Positions 23,198 through 30,666 of a DNA stretch of 38,506 nt are shown piece after piece. The position numbers and the translations under genes are program-made. This stretch comes from Azospirillum sp. TSO22-1 (lineage in GTDB: Bacteria > Pseudomonadota > Alphaproteobacteria > Azospirillales > Azospirillaceae). Each line of letters begins with the position of its first letter. Position 1 is the stretch's first letter. The DNA lies in contig NZ_LGQZ01000052.1 in NCBI RefSeq assembly GCF_003116015.1, forward strand, positions 1 through 38,506, read 5' to 3'. The notes beneath the pieces are model-generated. The model was not told where the DNA came from and made no database searches. It was given only the letters and a program-made list of their open reading frames with translations.

Positions 23198-24433
23198 TCA
23201 GTCGTTCTCGTTGAGCCACACCGGGCCGTCCGGCGCCTGGCCGGAGGCGGCGGCCGCGAAGGCCATCCCGATGCAGCGGGCGAAGTGGCCGTCGGTGATG
23301 TCGGCGCCGGCGAGGCCGCCGATGACGCTCACCGCCGGGATCATGTGGCGCGCGCGGTACAGCGCGCCGAGCGTCTCCTGGTAGACCGGCCCGGCGTTCC
23401 AGCCGTAGCTGACCGCGCGGTCGACCACGGCGACGGCGTTCACCTTCGACAGCGCCCGCGCCATCGCCTCGACGGGGAAGGGGCGCATGGTCTTCACCTT
23501 GATCAGGCCGACCCGCTTGCCGCCGCTGCGCAGCGCGTCCACCGCGTCCTTGGCCGCCCCGGTCATCGACCCGATGGTGACCAGGGCCACCTCGGCGTCG
23601 TCCAGGCGGTATTCCTCGATCAGCGGCGCGTGGTGGCGGCCGGTCAGCCGCCCCCATTCGGCGTGCGTCTCCTCGATGACGCGCAACGCGTTCCGCATGC
23701 CGTTGCACAAGCCCTTGCGGTAGCGCACGAACATCGACGGCCCAGGGCCGCCGGCGCCGCCGGTCAGCGGATCGATGGCCATCGGACGCAGCGGGTCGAG
23801 CGCGGCGTGCCAGTTGACGTCCTTTACGCCGAGGAAGCCGTCCACCGCCGCCTGCGCCGGCATCTCGGCGCGCGCGACGCCGTAGCTCAGGTAGTTGCCG
23901 TCGTGGTTGACGTTGACGGGGAGCATCACGTCGCGGTGCTCGGCGATGCGGTAGGCCATGATGGTGGTGTCCAGCACCTCCTGCACGGTCTCGCAGTACA
24001 TATGGATCCAGCCGCAGTCGCGCACCGTCATGGCGTCCTGCTGGCCGCCCCAGACGCACTGCGGCGTCAGCATGTCGCGCGTCACCAGCGAGGCCACCAT
24101 CGGCAGCCGCAGGCCCGGCGTGCGCACGTACGGCTCGAACATGAAGGCGAGGCCGGGGCCGCAGGTGGCGGTGTAGGTGCGCGCACCGGCCAGCGCGGCG
24201 CCCTGGAGCGCCGAGAGCACGCTGTGCTCGCCCTCCAGGTTCAGCAGCTCGGCGTCCAGCGTGCCGTCGGCGATGAACTGCGAGACGTATTCGACCAGCG
24301 ACGACTGCGGCGTGATCGGGTAGACGGCGACCACGTCGGGGCGCGACAGCACCACGCCCCAGGCGGCGGCCTCGTTGCCGTCGCAGACGATGGTCTTCGG
24401 CGCGTTGGGCAGCAGCGCGGCGGCGTCAGCCAT
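23198..24433 (-). CDS. padG: Phenylglyoxylate dehydrogenase, alpha subunit (2-oxoacid:ferredoxin oxidoreductase family)
   Basis: The 411-residue protein has the alpha-chain signature of pyruvate:ferredoxin oxidoreductases. VYPITPQSSLVEYV (38-51) and NLEGEHSVLSALQGAALAGA provide substrate and TPP-domain contacts, and TATCGPGLAFMFEP is the conserved turn after strand 3. The C-terminal VALVTIGSMTGAAKDAVDAL segment begins domain II. Together with the beta subunit it forms the active site for 2-oxoacid decarboxylation and CoA transfer. The start overlaps the padF stop by 8 bp, which supports coupled translation. The substrate assignment as phenylglyoxylate rests on the neighbouring padBCD and padJ genes. 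Confidence 0.88.
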   Translation of the reverse strand: MADAAALLPNAPKTIVCDGNEAAAWGVVLSRPDVVAVYPITPQSSLVEYVSQFIADGTLDAELLNLEGEHSVLSALQGAALAGARTYTATCGPGLAFMFEPYVRTPGLRLPMVASLVTRDMLTPQCVWGGQQDAMTVRDCGWIHMYCETVQEVLDTTIMAYRIAEHRDVMLPVNVNHDGNYLSYGVARAEMPAQAAVDGFLGVKDVNWHAALDPLRPMAIDPLTGGAGGPGPSMFVRYRKGLCNGMRNALRVIEETHAEWGRLTGRHHAPLIEEYRLDDAEVALVTIGSMTGAAKDAVDALRSGGKRVGLIKVKTMRPFPVEAMARALSKVNAVAVVDRAVSYGWNAGPVYQETLGALYRARHMIPAVSVIGGLAGADITDGHFARCIGMAFAAAASGQAPDGPVWLNEND

Positions 24434-24701
24434 CGATTTCCTCCACCATGGCGATGGCGCGGTGCGGGCACTCCCGCGCGCAGATGCCGCAGCCCTTGCA
24501 GACCCGCAGGTCGATGTCGAACCACGCCGCCTTCTCGACGACGCACTGCACCGGGCAATACAGCCAGCACACCGCGCACTTCACGCACTTGGCGCGGTCC
24601 ACCACCGGCCGCAGCGCGCGCCAGTCGCCGGGCATCAGCCCGCTCAGCTGGGTGGCGACCGGGCACAGGTCGTCCGGAACAGACTCAGGTCCGGGCTTCA
24701 T
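24426..24701 (-). CDS. padF: Phenylglyoxylate dehydrogenase, ferredoxin-like delta subunit
   Basis: The 91-residue protein carries two [4Fe-4S] motifs, CVKCAVCWLYCP (39-50) and CKGCGICARECP (69-80), in the order typical of the delta chain of 2-oxoacid:acceptor oxidoreductases. It should pass electrons from the TPP centre to the other Fe-S domains and the flavoprotein. Its ATG at 24701 lies inside the padE 3' end (17-bp overlap) and its stop overlaps padG by 8 bp, so the three genes are translationally linked. Confidence 0.9.
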   Translation of the reverse strand: MKPGPESVPDDLCPVATQLSGLMPGDWRALRPVVDRAKCVKCAVCWLYCPVQCVVEKAAWFDIDLRVCKGCGICARECPHRAIAMVEEIDG

Positions 24702-25266
24702 AGCCGCCCTCCGTGCGCTGGTAGACCGTGGTGCCGGCGTAGCCGCGCTCGACCGCCGTCAGGTTCTGCGCCAGACCGGCGTCGCGGAAGTCCGCGGCCT
24801 CGATGCCTTCCTTCAGCGATTCCAGGGACACCAGCCCGGTCGTTCGCGCGAACGCGCCGAGCATGACCGAGTTGGTGATCGGCCGCCCGAAGATGCTCAG
24901 CGCGACCCCCACCGCGTCGCACAGGCCCAGCGTCTCCACCGTCTCCGGCGCCGCCAGCTCCTCCACCGGGCGCTTGGTGGCCTGCACCAGCGCGCCGTGC
25001 GCGGCCATGCCGTCGAAGATGTTGACGGCGCGCCCGACCGTCGGGTCGATGCACAGCAGCGTGTCGGGACGGTAGATGTTGGTCATGGCGCGGATCTCGC
25101 GCCCGTCCACGCGCAGGCAGGCCGAGACCGGCGCGCCGCGCCGCTCGAAGCCGAAGGAGGGGATGGCGACCACGTGCTTGCCCTCGGCCACCAGCGCCTT
25201 GGCCAGGATCTCGGCGGCGAGCACCGTGCCCTGCCCGCCGCGGCCGTGAATGCGGATCTCGTGCAT
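24685..25266 (-). CDS. padE: Phenylglyoxylate dehydrogenase, gamma subunit
   Basis: The 193-residue protein matches the gamma chain of pyruvate:ferredoxin oxidoreductases. It begins MHEIRIHGRGGQGTVLAAEI, with the conserved G-R-G-G-Q-G, followed by IPSFGFERRGAPVSACLRVD. In such enzymes this chain contributes to CoA binding and complex assembly. It is the first true dehydrogenase gene of the operon, 58 bp after the thioesterase gene, with GAGGGAG upstream of ATG 25266. There is no signal peptide, so it acts in the cytoplasm. Confidence 0.9.
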   Translation of the reverse strand: MHEIRIHGRGGQGTVLAAEILAKALVAEGKHVVAIPSFGFERRGAPVSACLRVDGREIRAMTNIYRPDTLLCIDPTVGRAVNIFDGMAAHGALVQATKRPVEELAAPETVETLGLCDAVGVALSIFGRPITNSVMLGAFARTTGLVSLESLKEGIEAADFRDAGLAQNLTAVERGYAGTTVYQRTEGGYEART

Positions 25267-25324
25267 GGGAACTCCCTCGGAGCGGCGCCACTGGCGCCCA
25301 TCCGCTGGTGCGTGGCGGTGGGGC

Positions 25325-25735
25325 TCAGGCCAGGGCGGCGGCTTTGGCGGCCTTCGCCTTCAGGCGCTCCACCGTCTTGGCGACGCCGACGACGAAGCGG
25401 CCGTGGCGCGCCTTGCAGATGGTGTCCACCGGATCCCTGGCGGTGATCTCCAGCGTCACCGAACGCCCCTGCACCTCCGCCACCGTCACCGTGATCTCCA
25501 CCCACATCCCGGCCAGCGTCGGCGCGGTGTGGTCCAGCTCGACCCGGGCGCCGACGGTGTCCTCGTCCGCGTCCAGGTGCTCGAGCAGGAAATCGCGGCA
25601 CGTCTGTTCGATGTCGCGCAGCAGCTCCGGCGTGGCGTAGACGCGGCCCTCCTCGCCCATGAAGCCGATGGTGCGGTCGCGGTCGACGACGATGCGCTTG
25701 GTGGTGCCGATTCCGGTCGTCAGGCTGGCCTTCAC
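25325..25735 (-). CDS. FlK-like hotdog thioesterase at the head of the padEFGHI operon
   Basis: The 136-residue hotdog-fold protein resembles the fluoroacetyl-CoA thioesterase (FlK) group: GRVYATPELLRDIEQTC, TVGARVELDHTAPTLAGM and VTVAEVQGRSVTLEITA. The family's catalytic Thr, Glu and His have plausible counterparts in ATPEL, DIEQ and LDHTAP. I placed the start at GTG 25735, preceded by AAGGAAA; an ATG at 25801 in the same frame would add 22 residues unlike the fold. It leads the operon, 58 bp before padE. A role in hydrolysing phenylglyoxylyl-CoA, or in clearing dead-end acyl-CoAs, is my inference. Confidence 0.82.
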   Translation of the reverse strand: MKASLTTGIGTTKRIVVDRDRTIGFMGEEGRVYATPELLRDIEQTCRDFLLEHLDADEDTVGARVELDHTAPTLAGMWVEITVTVAEVQGRSVTLEITARDPVDTICKARHGRFVVGVAKTVERLKAKAAKAAALA

Positions 25736-25794
25736 GGGTGCGTTTCCTTTCTTTTTGGTGCGGCACGCCGGGGGTAATATCCCCAAAATTCCTG

Positions 25795-25823
25795 TTGGCA
25801 TGCGCTATAAATGGCATTATGGT
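25795..25823 (+). promoter_or_regulatory. Candidate promoter of the importer operon
   Basis: TTGGCA (25795-25800) and TATGGT (25818-25823) are 17 bp apart on the plus strand, each with four or five consensus bases. The operator-like site at 25813-25834 overlaps the -10 element, so a bound regulator would block it. An inverted repeat GTTTGT-TGG-ACAAAC (25853-25867) lies between it and the first gene. Confidence 0.4.
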
Positions 25824-25834
25824 ACCGATTAGCC
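25813..25834. promoter_or_regulatory. Shared pad/importer operator candidate, site 1
   Basis: This 22-bp site has the imperfect palindromic form GGC-N5-GGTACC-N5-GCC. It matches 17 of 22 positions of a site at 38321-38342 (read on the minus strand) in front of padB, including an unbroken GTACCGATT core. It sits in the divergent region between the thioesterase/padEFGHI operon and the importer operon. Confidence 0.6.
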
Positions 25835-25925
25835 GTTTATGCAAGCTGGATTGTTTGTTGGACAAACTGACAACATCCCGGAACGGCTGAAATTTAAAAA
25901 GAAATGGCGGAAGGAGGCGCTGCCC

Positions 25926-27095
25926 ATGAAGGCGTACGGATCCGGTCTTCGGACCACTCTCGGCGCAGGCGCGCTCGCGCTTGCCCTTGTCCTGCACCCC
26001 ACCGCTCCCGACGCCGCGGAGCCGCCGATCAAGATCGGCGCCGTCCTGTCGGTGACGGGCGGCGCGTCCTTCCTGGGCGACCCCGAGAAGAAGGTGCTGG
26101 AGCTGTTCGTCGACCGCATCAACAAGGACGGCGGGGTGAAGGGGCGCAAGCTCCAGCTCACCGTCTACGACGACGGCGGCGCGGCCGACAAGGCGGCCAG
26201 CTTCACCAAGCGTCTGATCGACAGCGACGGGGTGGACATCATCATCGGCGGCACCACCACCGCCACCACCATGGCCGCCGTGCCGCTGGCGGAGAAGGCG
26301 GAGATCCCGTTCATCTCGCTGGCGGGCGCGGTGGTGATCGTCGAGCCGGTGAAGAAGTGGGTGTTCAAGACCCCGCACACCGACCGCCTGGCCGCCGAGA
26401 AGGTGTTCGCCGACGTGAAGAAGCGCGGCCTGAGCAAGGTGGCGCTGATTTCCGAGGACGCCGGCTTCGGCAAGTCCGGGCATGACCAGTCGGTGCTGGT
26501 CGCCAAGGATTTCGGGATCGAGATCGTGGCGGACGAGGTCTATTCGCCCAAGGATTCGGACGTCACCGCGCAACTCACCCGGCTGCGCAACGCGCCGGGC
26601 GTGCAGGCGGTGTTCAACTTCGGCTTCGGCCAGGGCCCGGCCATCGTGACGCGCAACTATCAGCAGCTCGGCATCACCCTGCCGCTGTACCAGAGCCACG
26701 GCGTCGCCTCGAAGGAGTACATCAAGCTCGCCGGCCCGGCCAGCGAGGGCGTGCGCCTGCCGGCCTCCGGCCTGGTGATCGCCGACCAGCTGCCCGCCGC
26801 CGACCCGCAGAAGGCGGTGGTGACCACCTTCAAGAAGACCTACGAGGACACCTACCGGATGGAGGCGTCGGCCTTCGCCGGCCACGCCTACGACGGGCTG
26901 CTGATCGCGCTCGCCGCCATCGACCGGGCGGGCGGCACCGACAAGGTCAAGGTGCGCGACGAGATCGAGAAGACCGCGAACTTCGTCGGCACCGGCGGCG
27001 TGGTGACCATGTCGGCCAAGGACCACATGGGCCTAACGCCGGACGCGTTCCACATGGTCGAGGTCCGCAAGGGCGACTGGGCGCTCCTCGACTGA
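25926..27095 (+). CDS. Branched-chain-type ABC transporter substrate-binding protein, probably for an aromatic acid
   Basis: The 389-residue periplasmic protein has a signal peptide (MKAYGSGLRTTLGAGALALA, cleavage near PDAA) and the Leu/Ile/Val-binding (type I) fold. IKIGAVLSVTGGASFLGDP opens lobe 1, VDIIIGGTTTATTMAAVPLA follows, and FAGHAYDGLLIALAAIDRAG closes lobe 2. The start is ATG 25926 with AAGGAGG upstream; a longer frame from 25839 lacks a signal peptide. It is followed by livH, livM, livG and livF. Similar importers take up benzoate-type acids in other degraders, and the pad genes on both sides suggest phenylacetate or a relative as ligand. That ligand is inference. Confidence 0.88.
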   Translation: MKAYGSGLRTTLGAGALALALVLHPTAPDAAEPPIKIGAVLSVTGGASFLGDPEKKVLELFVDRINKDGGVKGRKLQLTVYDDGGAADKAASFTKRLIDSDGVDIIIGGTTTATTMAAVPLAEKAEIPFISLAGAVVIVEPVKKWVFKTPHTDRLAAEKVFADVKKRGLSKVALISEDAGFGKSGHDQSVLVAKDFGIEIVADEVYSPKDSDVTAQLTRLRNAPGVQAVFNFGFGQGPAIVTRNYQQLGITLPLYQSHGVASKEYIKLAGPASEGVRLPASGLVIADQLPAADPQKAVVTTFKKTYEDTYRMEASAFAGHAYDGLLIALAAIDRAGGTDKVKVRDEIEKTANFVGTGGVVTMSAKDHMGLTPDAFHMVEVRKGDWALLD

Positions 27096-27100
27096 CGGCA

Positions 27101-27219
27101 GCCCCCTCTCCCCTCCGGGGAGAGGGTTGGGGTGAGGGGGCCGGCACCGCGTGTGCGTCCGGTCCCCCGAAGACCCCCTCACCCGGCGCTTCGCGCCATC
27201 CTCTCCCCGGAGGGGAGAG
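27101..27219. repeat. REP-like palindromic element, inverted pair
   Basis: Two units face each other between the binding-protein gene and livH. The left one has a 10-bp stem (CCCTCTCCCC, loop TCC, GGGGAGAGGG, 27104-27126) followed by a TTGGGGTGAGGGGG tail. The right one has an 8-bp stem (27201-27219) and the same tail inverted (ACCCCCTCACCC). A related pair lies at 33797-33923. Such elements often reduce distal gene expression and stabilise upstream mRNA. Confidence 0.7.
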
Positions 27220-27238
27220 CGGATTCTGGGGAGGATCC

Positions 27239-28114
27239 ATGACGTCGACCTTCCTGCAGTTCCTGTTCTCCGGCCTCACGCTGGGCGCGATCTACGCGCT
27301 CGCGGGGCTGGGCTTCTCGATCATCTACAACGCCAGCCACGTCATCAACTTCGCCCAGGGCGAGTTCCTGATGATCGGCGCCATGGCGACCGTCTCGCTG
27401 GTCGGCTTGGGGCTGCCGCTGGAGCTGGCGATCCCGCTGGCGGTGGCCATCGCCGCGGCGGTGGGTGTGGCGCTGGCGCGCTTCGCCGTGGTGCCGGCCG
27501 GGGACGCCTCGGTCGTCACCGTCATCATCATCACCATCGGCGCGTCGATCCTGCTGCGCGGCGTGGCCCAGGTGGTGTGGGACAAGGAGTTCCACGCCCT
27601 GCCCGCCTTCTCCGGCACGGTTCCCATCAGCGTGCTGGGCGCCACCATGCTGCCACAGAGCCTGTGGGTGATGGGCGTGTCGCTGGCGGCGATCCTGGCG
27701 CTCGGCTGGTTCTTCGGCCGCACCATGGCCGGCAAGGCGATGCTGGCGGTGTCCTACTCCCGGCTCGGCGCGCAGCTCGTCGGCGTGCCGATCCGGCGGG
27801 TGCTGCTGACCTCCTTCGCGCTCTCGGCGGGGCTGGGCGCCATCGGCGGCATCGTCGTCGCCCCGATCACCTTCACCAGCTACGAGGCGGGCGTCATGCT
27901 GGGCCTCAAGGGCTTCTCCGCCGCCGTGCTGGGTGGGCTGGGCAACGGGCTGGGCGCGGTGCTCGGCGGGCTGGTGGTCGGCATCGCCGAGGCGATGAGC
28001 GCCGGCTACCTGTCCTCCGCCTACAAGGACGCCACCGCCTTCGTCATCATCCTCGTCGTGCTGTTCTTCCTGCCCAACGGACTGCTCGGCCACAAGGGGA
28101 GCGAGCGCGTATGA
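27239..28114 (+). CDS. livH: ABC transporter permease, LivH family
   Basis: The 291-residue integral membrane protein has several hydrophobic helices and family hallmarks: GLTLGAIYALAGLGFSIIYN near the start and VINFAQGEFLMIGA (35-48). MLGLKGFSAAVLGGLGNGLG at about 220-239 is the cytoplasmic EAA-like loop that contacts the ATPase. It forms the import channel with LivM. The ribosome site is GGGGAGG before ATG 27239. The gene follows the REP-like element and overlaps livM by 4 bp. Confidence 0.92.
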   Translation: MTSTFLQFLFSGLTLGAIYALAGLGFSIIYNASHVINFAQGEFLMIGAMATVSLVGLGLPLELAIPLAVAIAAAVGVALARFAVVPAGDASVVTVIIITIGASILLRGVAQVVWDKEFHALPAFSGTVPISVLGATMLPQSLWVMGVSLAAILALGWFFGRTMAGKAMLAVSYSRLGAQLVGVPIRRVLLTSFALSAGLGAIGGIVVAPITFTSYEAGVMLGLKGFSAAVLGGLGNGLGAVLGGLVVGIAEAMSAGYLSSAYKDATAFVIILVVLFFLPNGLLGHKGSERV

Positions 28115-29109
28115 CCTCCGACGTCCACGCTTCGGCCGCGCCCGCGCGGCGCGGCGGCCTCGCCCGCGCGCTGCTGAGGCCGCGCACCGGCGGCCTGGGC
28201 CTGCTGGCGCTGGTCATCGCGCTGCTGCCGCTGGCGCTGCCCAACGCCTACGCCTACGACGTCGCCATCAACGCCGGACTGAACGCCATCGTCTGCGTCG
28301 GGCTCAACCTGCTGATCGGCTACGCCGGGCAGATCAGCCTGGGGCACGCGGCGTTCTTCGGGCTGGGGGCCTACGCCTCGGGCATCCTCACCACGCGCTA
28401 CGGCTGGCCGGCGCCGGGCGCGCTGGCGGCCGGCGCGGTCCTGGTGGGGGTGCTGGCCTTCGCGGTGGCGCGGCCGGTGCTGCGCCTCAAGGGTCATTAC
28501 CTCGCCATGGCGACGCTGGGGCTGGGTGTCATCATCTCCATCGTGCTCAACACCGAGAGCTGGATCACCGGCGGACCGGACGGGCTGATGCTCGACGACC
28601 TGACGGTGCTGGGCTGGACGCTGGCCGGCGATCACACCTGGTACGGGATCGTCGGGGTGACGCTGCTGCTGACCGTCTGGCTGGCGCTGAACCTGATCGA
28701 CTCCCCCGTCGGCCGGGCGCTGCGCGCCCTGCACGGCACGGAGATCGGCGCCCAGGTCGTGGGCGTGGACACCGCCCACTACAAGGTGCTGGCGTTCGTC
28801 GTCTCCGCCGTCATCGCCGCGGTGGCCGGCAGCCTGTTCGCCCACTACGCCGGCATGATCACGCCCGGCAAGGCCGGCTTCATGAAGTCGGTGGAGCTGG
28901 TGACCATGGTGGTGTTCGGCGGCATGGCCTCGACCTTCGGCGCCATCGTCGGCGCGGTGTCGCTCACCGTGCTGCCGCAGCTGCTGGTGGCGTTCGAGGA
29001 CTACGAATCCATCGTCCTCGGCCTCATCATGATCGGCACCATGGTGTTCATGCGCCGCGGCCTGTTCGTGACGCTGCTCGACCTCGCGAAATCGTGGAGG
29101 CGGTCATGA
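28111..29109 (+). CDS. livM: ABC transporter permease, LivM family
   Basis: The 332-residue protein is the second channel subunit. It has a 25-residue cytoplasmic N-tail, then membrane segments with LNLLIGYAGQISLGHAAFFG (about 64-83), LKGHYLAMATLGLGVIISIV and the ATPase-contact loop SVELVTMVVFGGMASTFGAI near residue 260. The start is ATG 28111, overlapping the livH stop by 4 bp. An upstream extension of this frame, open to about 27150, is only a shadow of livH. Its stop overlaps livG. Confidence 0.92.
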   Translation: MTSDVHASAAPARRGGLARALLRPRTGGLGLLALVIALLPLALPNAYAYDVAINAGLNAIVCVGLNLLIGYAGQISLGHAAFFGLGAYASGILTTRYGWPAPGALAAGAVLVGVLAFAVARPVLRLKGHYLAMATLGLGVIISIVLNTESWITGGPDGLMLDDLTVLGWTLAGDHTWYGIVGVTLLLTVWLALNLIDSPVGRALRALHGTEIGAQVVGVDTAHYKVLAFVVSAVIAAVAGSLFAHYAGMITPGKAGFMKSVELVTMVVFGGMASTFGAIVGAVSLTVLPQLLVAFEDYESIVLGLIMIGTMVFMRRGLFVTLLDLAKSWRRS

Positions 29110-29867
29110 CGCTGCTGCGCGTGGAGACCCTGTCCAAGCAGTTCGGCGGCATCGCCGCGGTGGACGGGCTGAGCTTCGCGGTGGAGGCCGGCACCATCCA
29201 CTCGATCATCGGCCCGAACGGCGCCGGCAAGACGACGGTGCTGAACCTCGTCACCGGCGTCTACGCGCCCAGCCGGGGCGCGGTCTATCTCGACGGCGCC
29301 ATGGTGTCGGGCAAGCCGCCGTACGAGCTGGCCGCCTGCGGCCTGTCGCGCACCTTCCAGAACCTGCAGATCTACACCTCGATGACGGCGCTGGAGAACG
29401 TCATGGTGGGCCGGCACCTGCGGCTCGACCGGCGCCTCCTGCCCTCGCTGCTGCGCTTCCCCGGCGTGGTGCGGCGCGACGAGGCGGCGCGCGACCGCTG
29501 CATCGAACTCATGGAGTTCGTCGGCTGCGGCCGCTACGTGGACGCCGACGCCGCGTCACTGCCCTACGGCGCGCTGAAGCGCCTGGAGATCGCCCGGGCG
29601 CTGGCGACCGAGCCGAAGCTGCTGCTGCTCGACGAACCAGCGGCGGGGCTGAACGCCACCGAGAGCCGCGAGGTGGACGCAGTGATCAAGAAGATCGCCG
29701 CGCAGGGCATCACCGTGATCCTGGTGGAGCACGACATGAAGATGGTCATGGGCATCTCCGACCGCATCCTGGTGCTCAACCACGGCCGCAAGCTGACCGA
29801 GGGCGCGCCGGACGAGATCGCCGCCCACCCCGACGTCATCGCCGCCTACCTGGGAGCCGCCGCATGA
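29106..29867 (+). CDS. livG: ABC transporter ATP-binding protein, LivG family
   Basis: The 253-residue ATPase has Walker A GPNGAGKTT (about 38-46), a Q-loop in SRTFQNLQIY, the Walker B motif LLLLDEPAAGL and the switch His in VEHDMKM. The signature motif reads LPYGALKRLEIARAL where LSYGxQRRLEIARAL is common, with Ala-Leu replacing the usual polar pair. The start is ATG 29106, preceded by GGAGG; an in-frame ATG four codons earlier (29094) is less likely. The gene overlaps livM and livF by 4 bp each. Confidence 0.93.
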   Translation: MTLLRVETLSKQFGGIAAVDGLSFAVEAGTIHSIIGPNGAGKTTVLNLVTGVYAPSRGAVYLDGAMVSGKPPYELAACGLSRTFQNLQIYTSMTALENVMVGRHLRLDRRLLPSLLRFPGVVRRDEAARDRCIELMEFVGCGRYVDADAASLPYGALKRLEIARALATEPKLLLLDEPAAGLNATESREVDAVIKKIAAQGITVILVEHDMKMVMGISDRILVLNHGRKLTEGAPDEIAAHPDVIAAYLGAAA

Positions 29868-30568
29868 TGCTGGAGATCCGGGGCCTGTCGGCCCACTACG
29901 GCCGCATCGAGGCGTTGCGCGGCATCGACATCGCGGTGGACGAGGGCGAGCTGGTGGCGCTGGTCGGCGCCAACGGCGCCGGCAAGACGACGCTGCTGCG
30001 CGCGCTGTCCGGCGTGCACCCGGCGAGCGCCGGCGCCGTCCGGTTCGAGGGGCGCGACATCACCGCCCTGATGCCGGAGCGGCGGGTCGACCTGGGCATC
30101 CTCCAGGTCCCGGAGGGCCGGCAGGTGTTCGGGCCGCTGAGCGTCGAGGACAACCTGCGCCTGGGCGCCTACCGCCGGCACGGGCCCGACGTCGAGGCGG
30201 ACATCCGCCGCATGTTCCAGATGTTCCCGATCCTGGCGCAGCGCCGCCGCCTGCCGGCCGGCACGCTGTCCGGCGGGCAGCAGCAGATGCTCGCCATGGC
30301 CCGCGCCCTGATGGGGCAGCCGCGCCTGCTGCTGCTGGACGAGCCCAGCATGGGGCTGGCACCGATCCTGGTGGCGGAGATCTTCACCGCCGTGAAGGAG
30401 CTGAAACGCCAGGGGACGACGATCTTCCTGGTCGAGCAGAACGCCCACGCCGCGCTGGCCATCGCCGACCGCGGCTACGTGCTGGAGACCGGGCGGGTGG
30501 TGCTCACCGACACCGGGACGGCGCTGCTGCACGACGCGCGGGTGAAGGAGGCCTATCTCGGCCTCTGA
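29864..30568 (+). CDS. livF: ABC transporter ATP-binding protein, LivF family
   Basis: The 234-residue ATPase pairs with LivG. Walker A is GANGAGKTT (about 37-45), the signature LSGGQQQMLAMARAL, Walker B LLLLDEPSMGL and the switch region VEQNAHAAL, where Asn takes the usual His-like place as in other LivF proteins. ATG 29864 overlaps the livG stop; a second ATG one codon later is equally possible. It completes the importer. A 98-bp gap then separates it from the Pat-like gene. Confidence 0.93.
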   Translation: MMLEIRGLSAHYGRIEALRGIDIAVDEGELVALVGANGAGKTTLLRALSGVHPASAGAVRFEGRDITALMPERRVDLGILQVPEGRQVFGPLSVEDNLRLGAYRRHGPDVEADIRRMFQMFPILAQRRRLPAGTLSGGQQQMLAMARALMGQPRLLLLDEPSMGLAPILVAEIFTAVKELKRQGTTIFLVEQNAHAALAIADRGYVLETGRVVLTDTGTALLHDARVKEAYLGL

Positions 30569-30666
30569 GGCCGGTCCCGCCGCCGGATCGGGTTGCCGCG
30601 GCGTGCGCCGGCGCATACCCTCGACCCGAGGGCTATTTCCGCCCGCTGCACGAGGGGCGCGCGCCC

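Noticed and set aside
20445..23384. Very long plus-strand frame across padI and padH
   Set aside because: It is antisense to two well-supported genes and its translation is Arg/Gly/Ala/His-rich without any recognisable domain.
21927..24059. A 710-codon frame ending in padH
   Set aside because: The first 290 codons shadow padG. A good ribosome site precedes ATG 23186.
27101..27219. CRISPR-like array
   Set aside because: The repeats are inverted, only two units are present, and they form stem-loops with no regular spacers.
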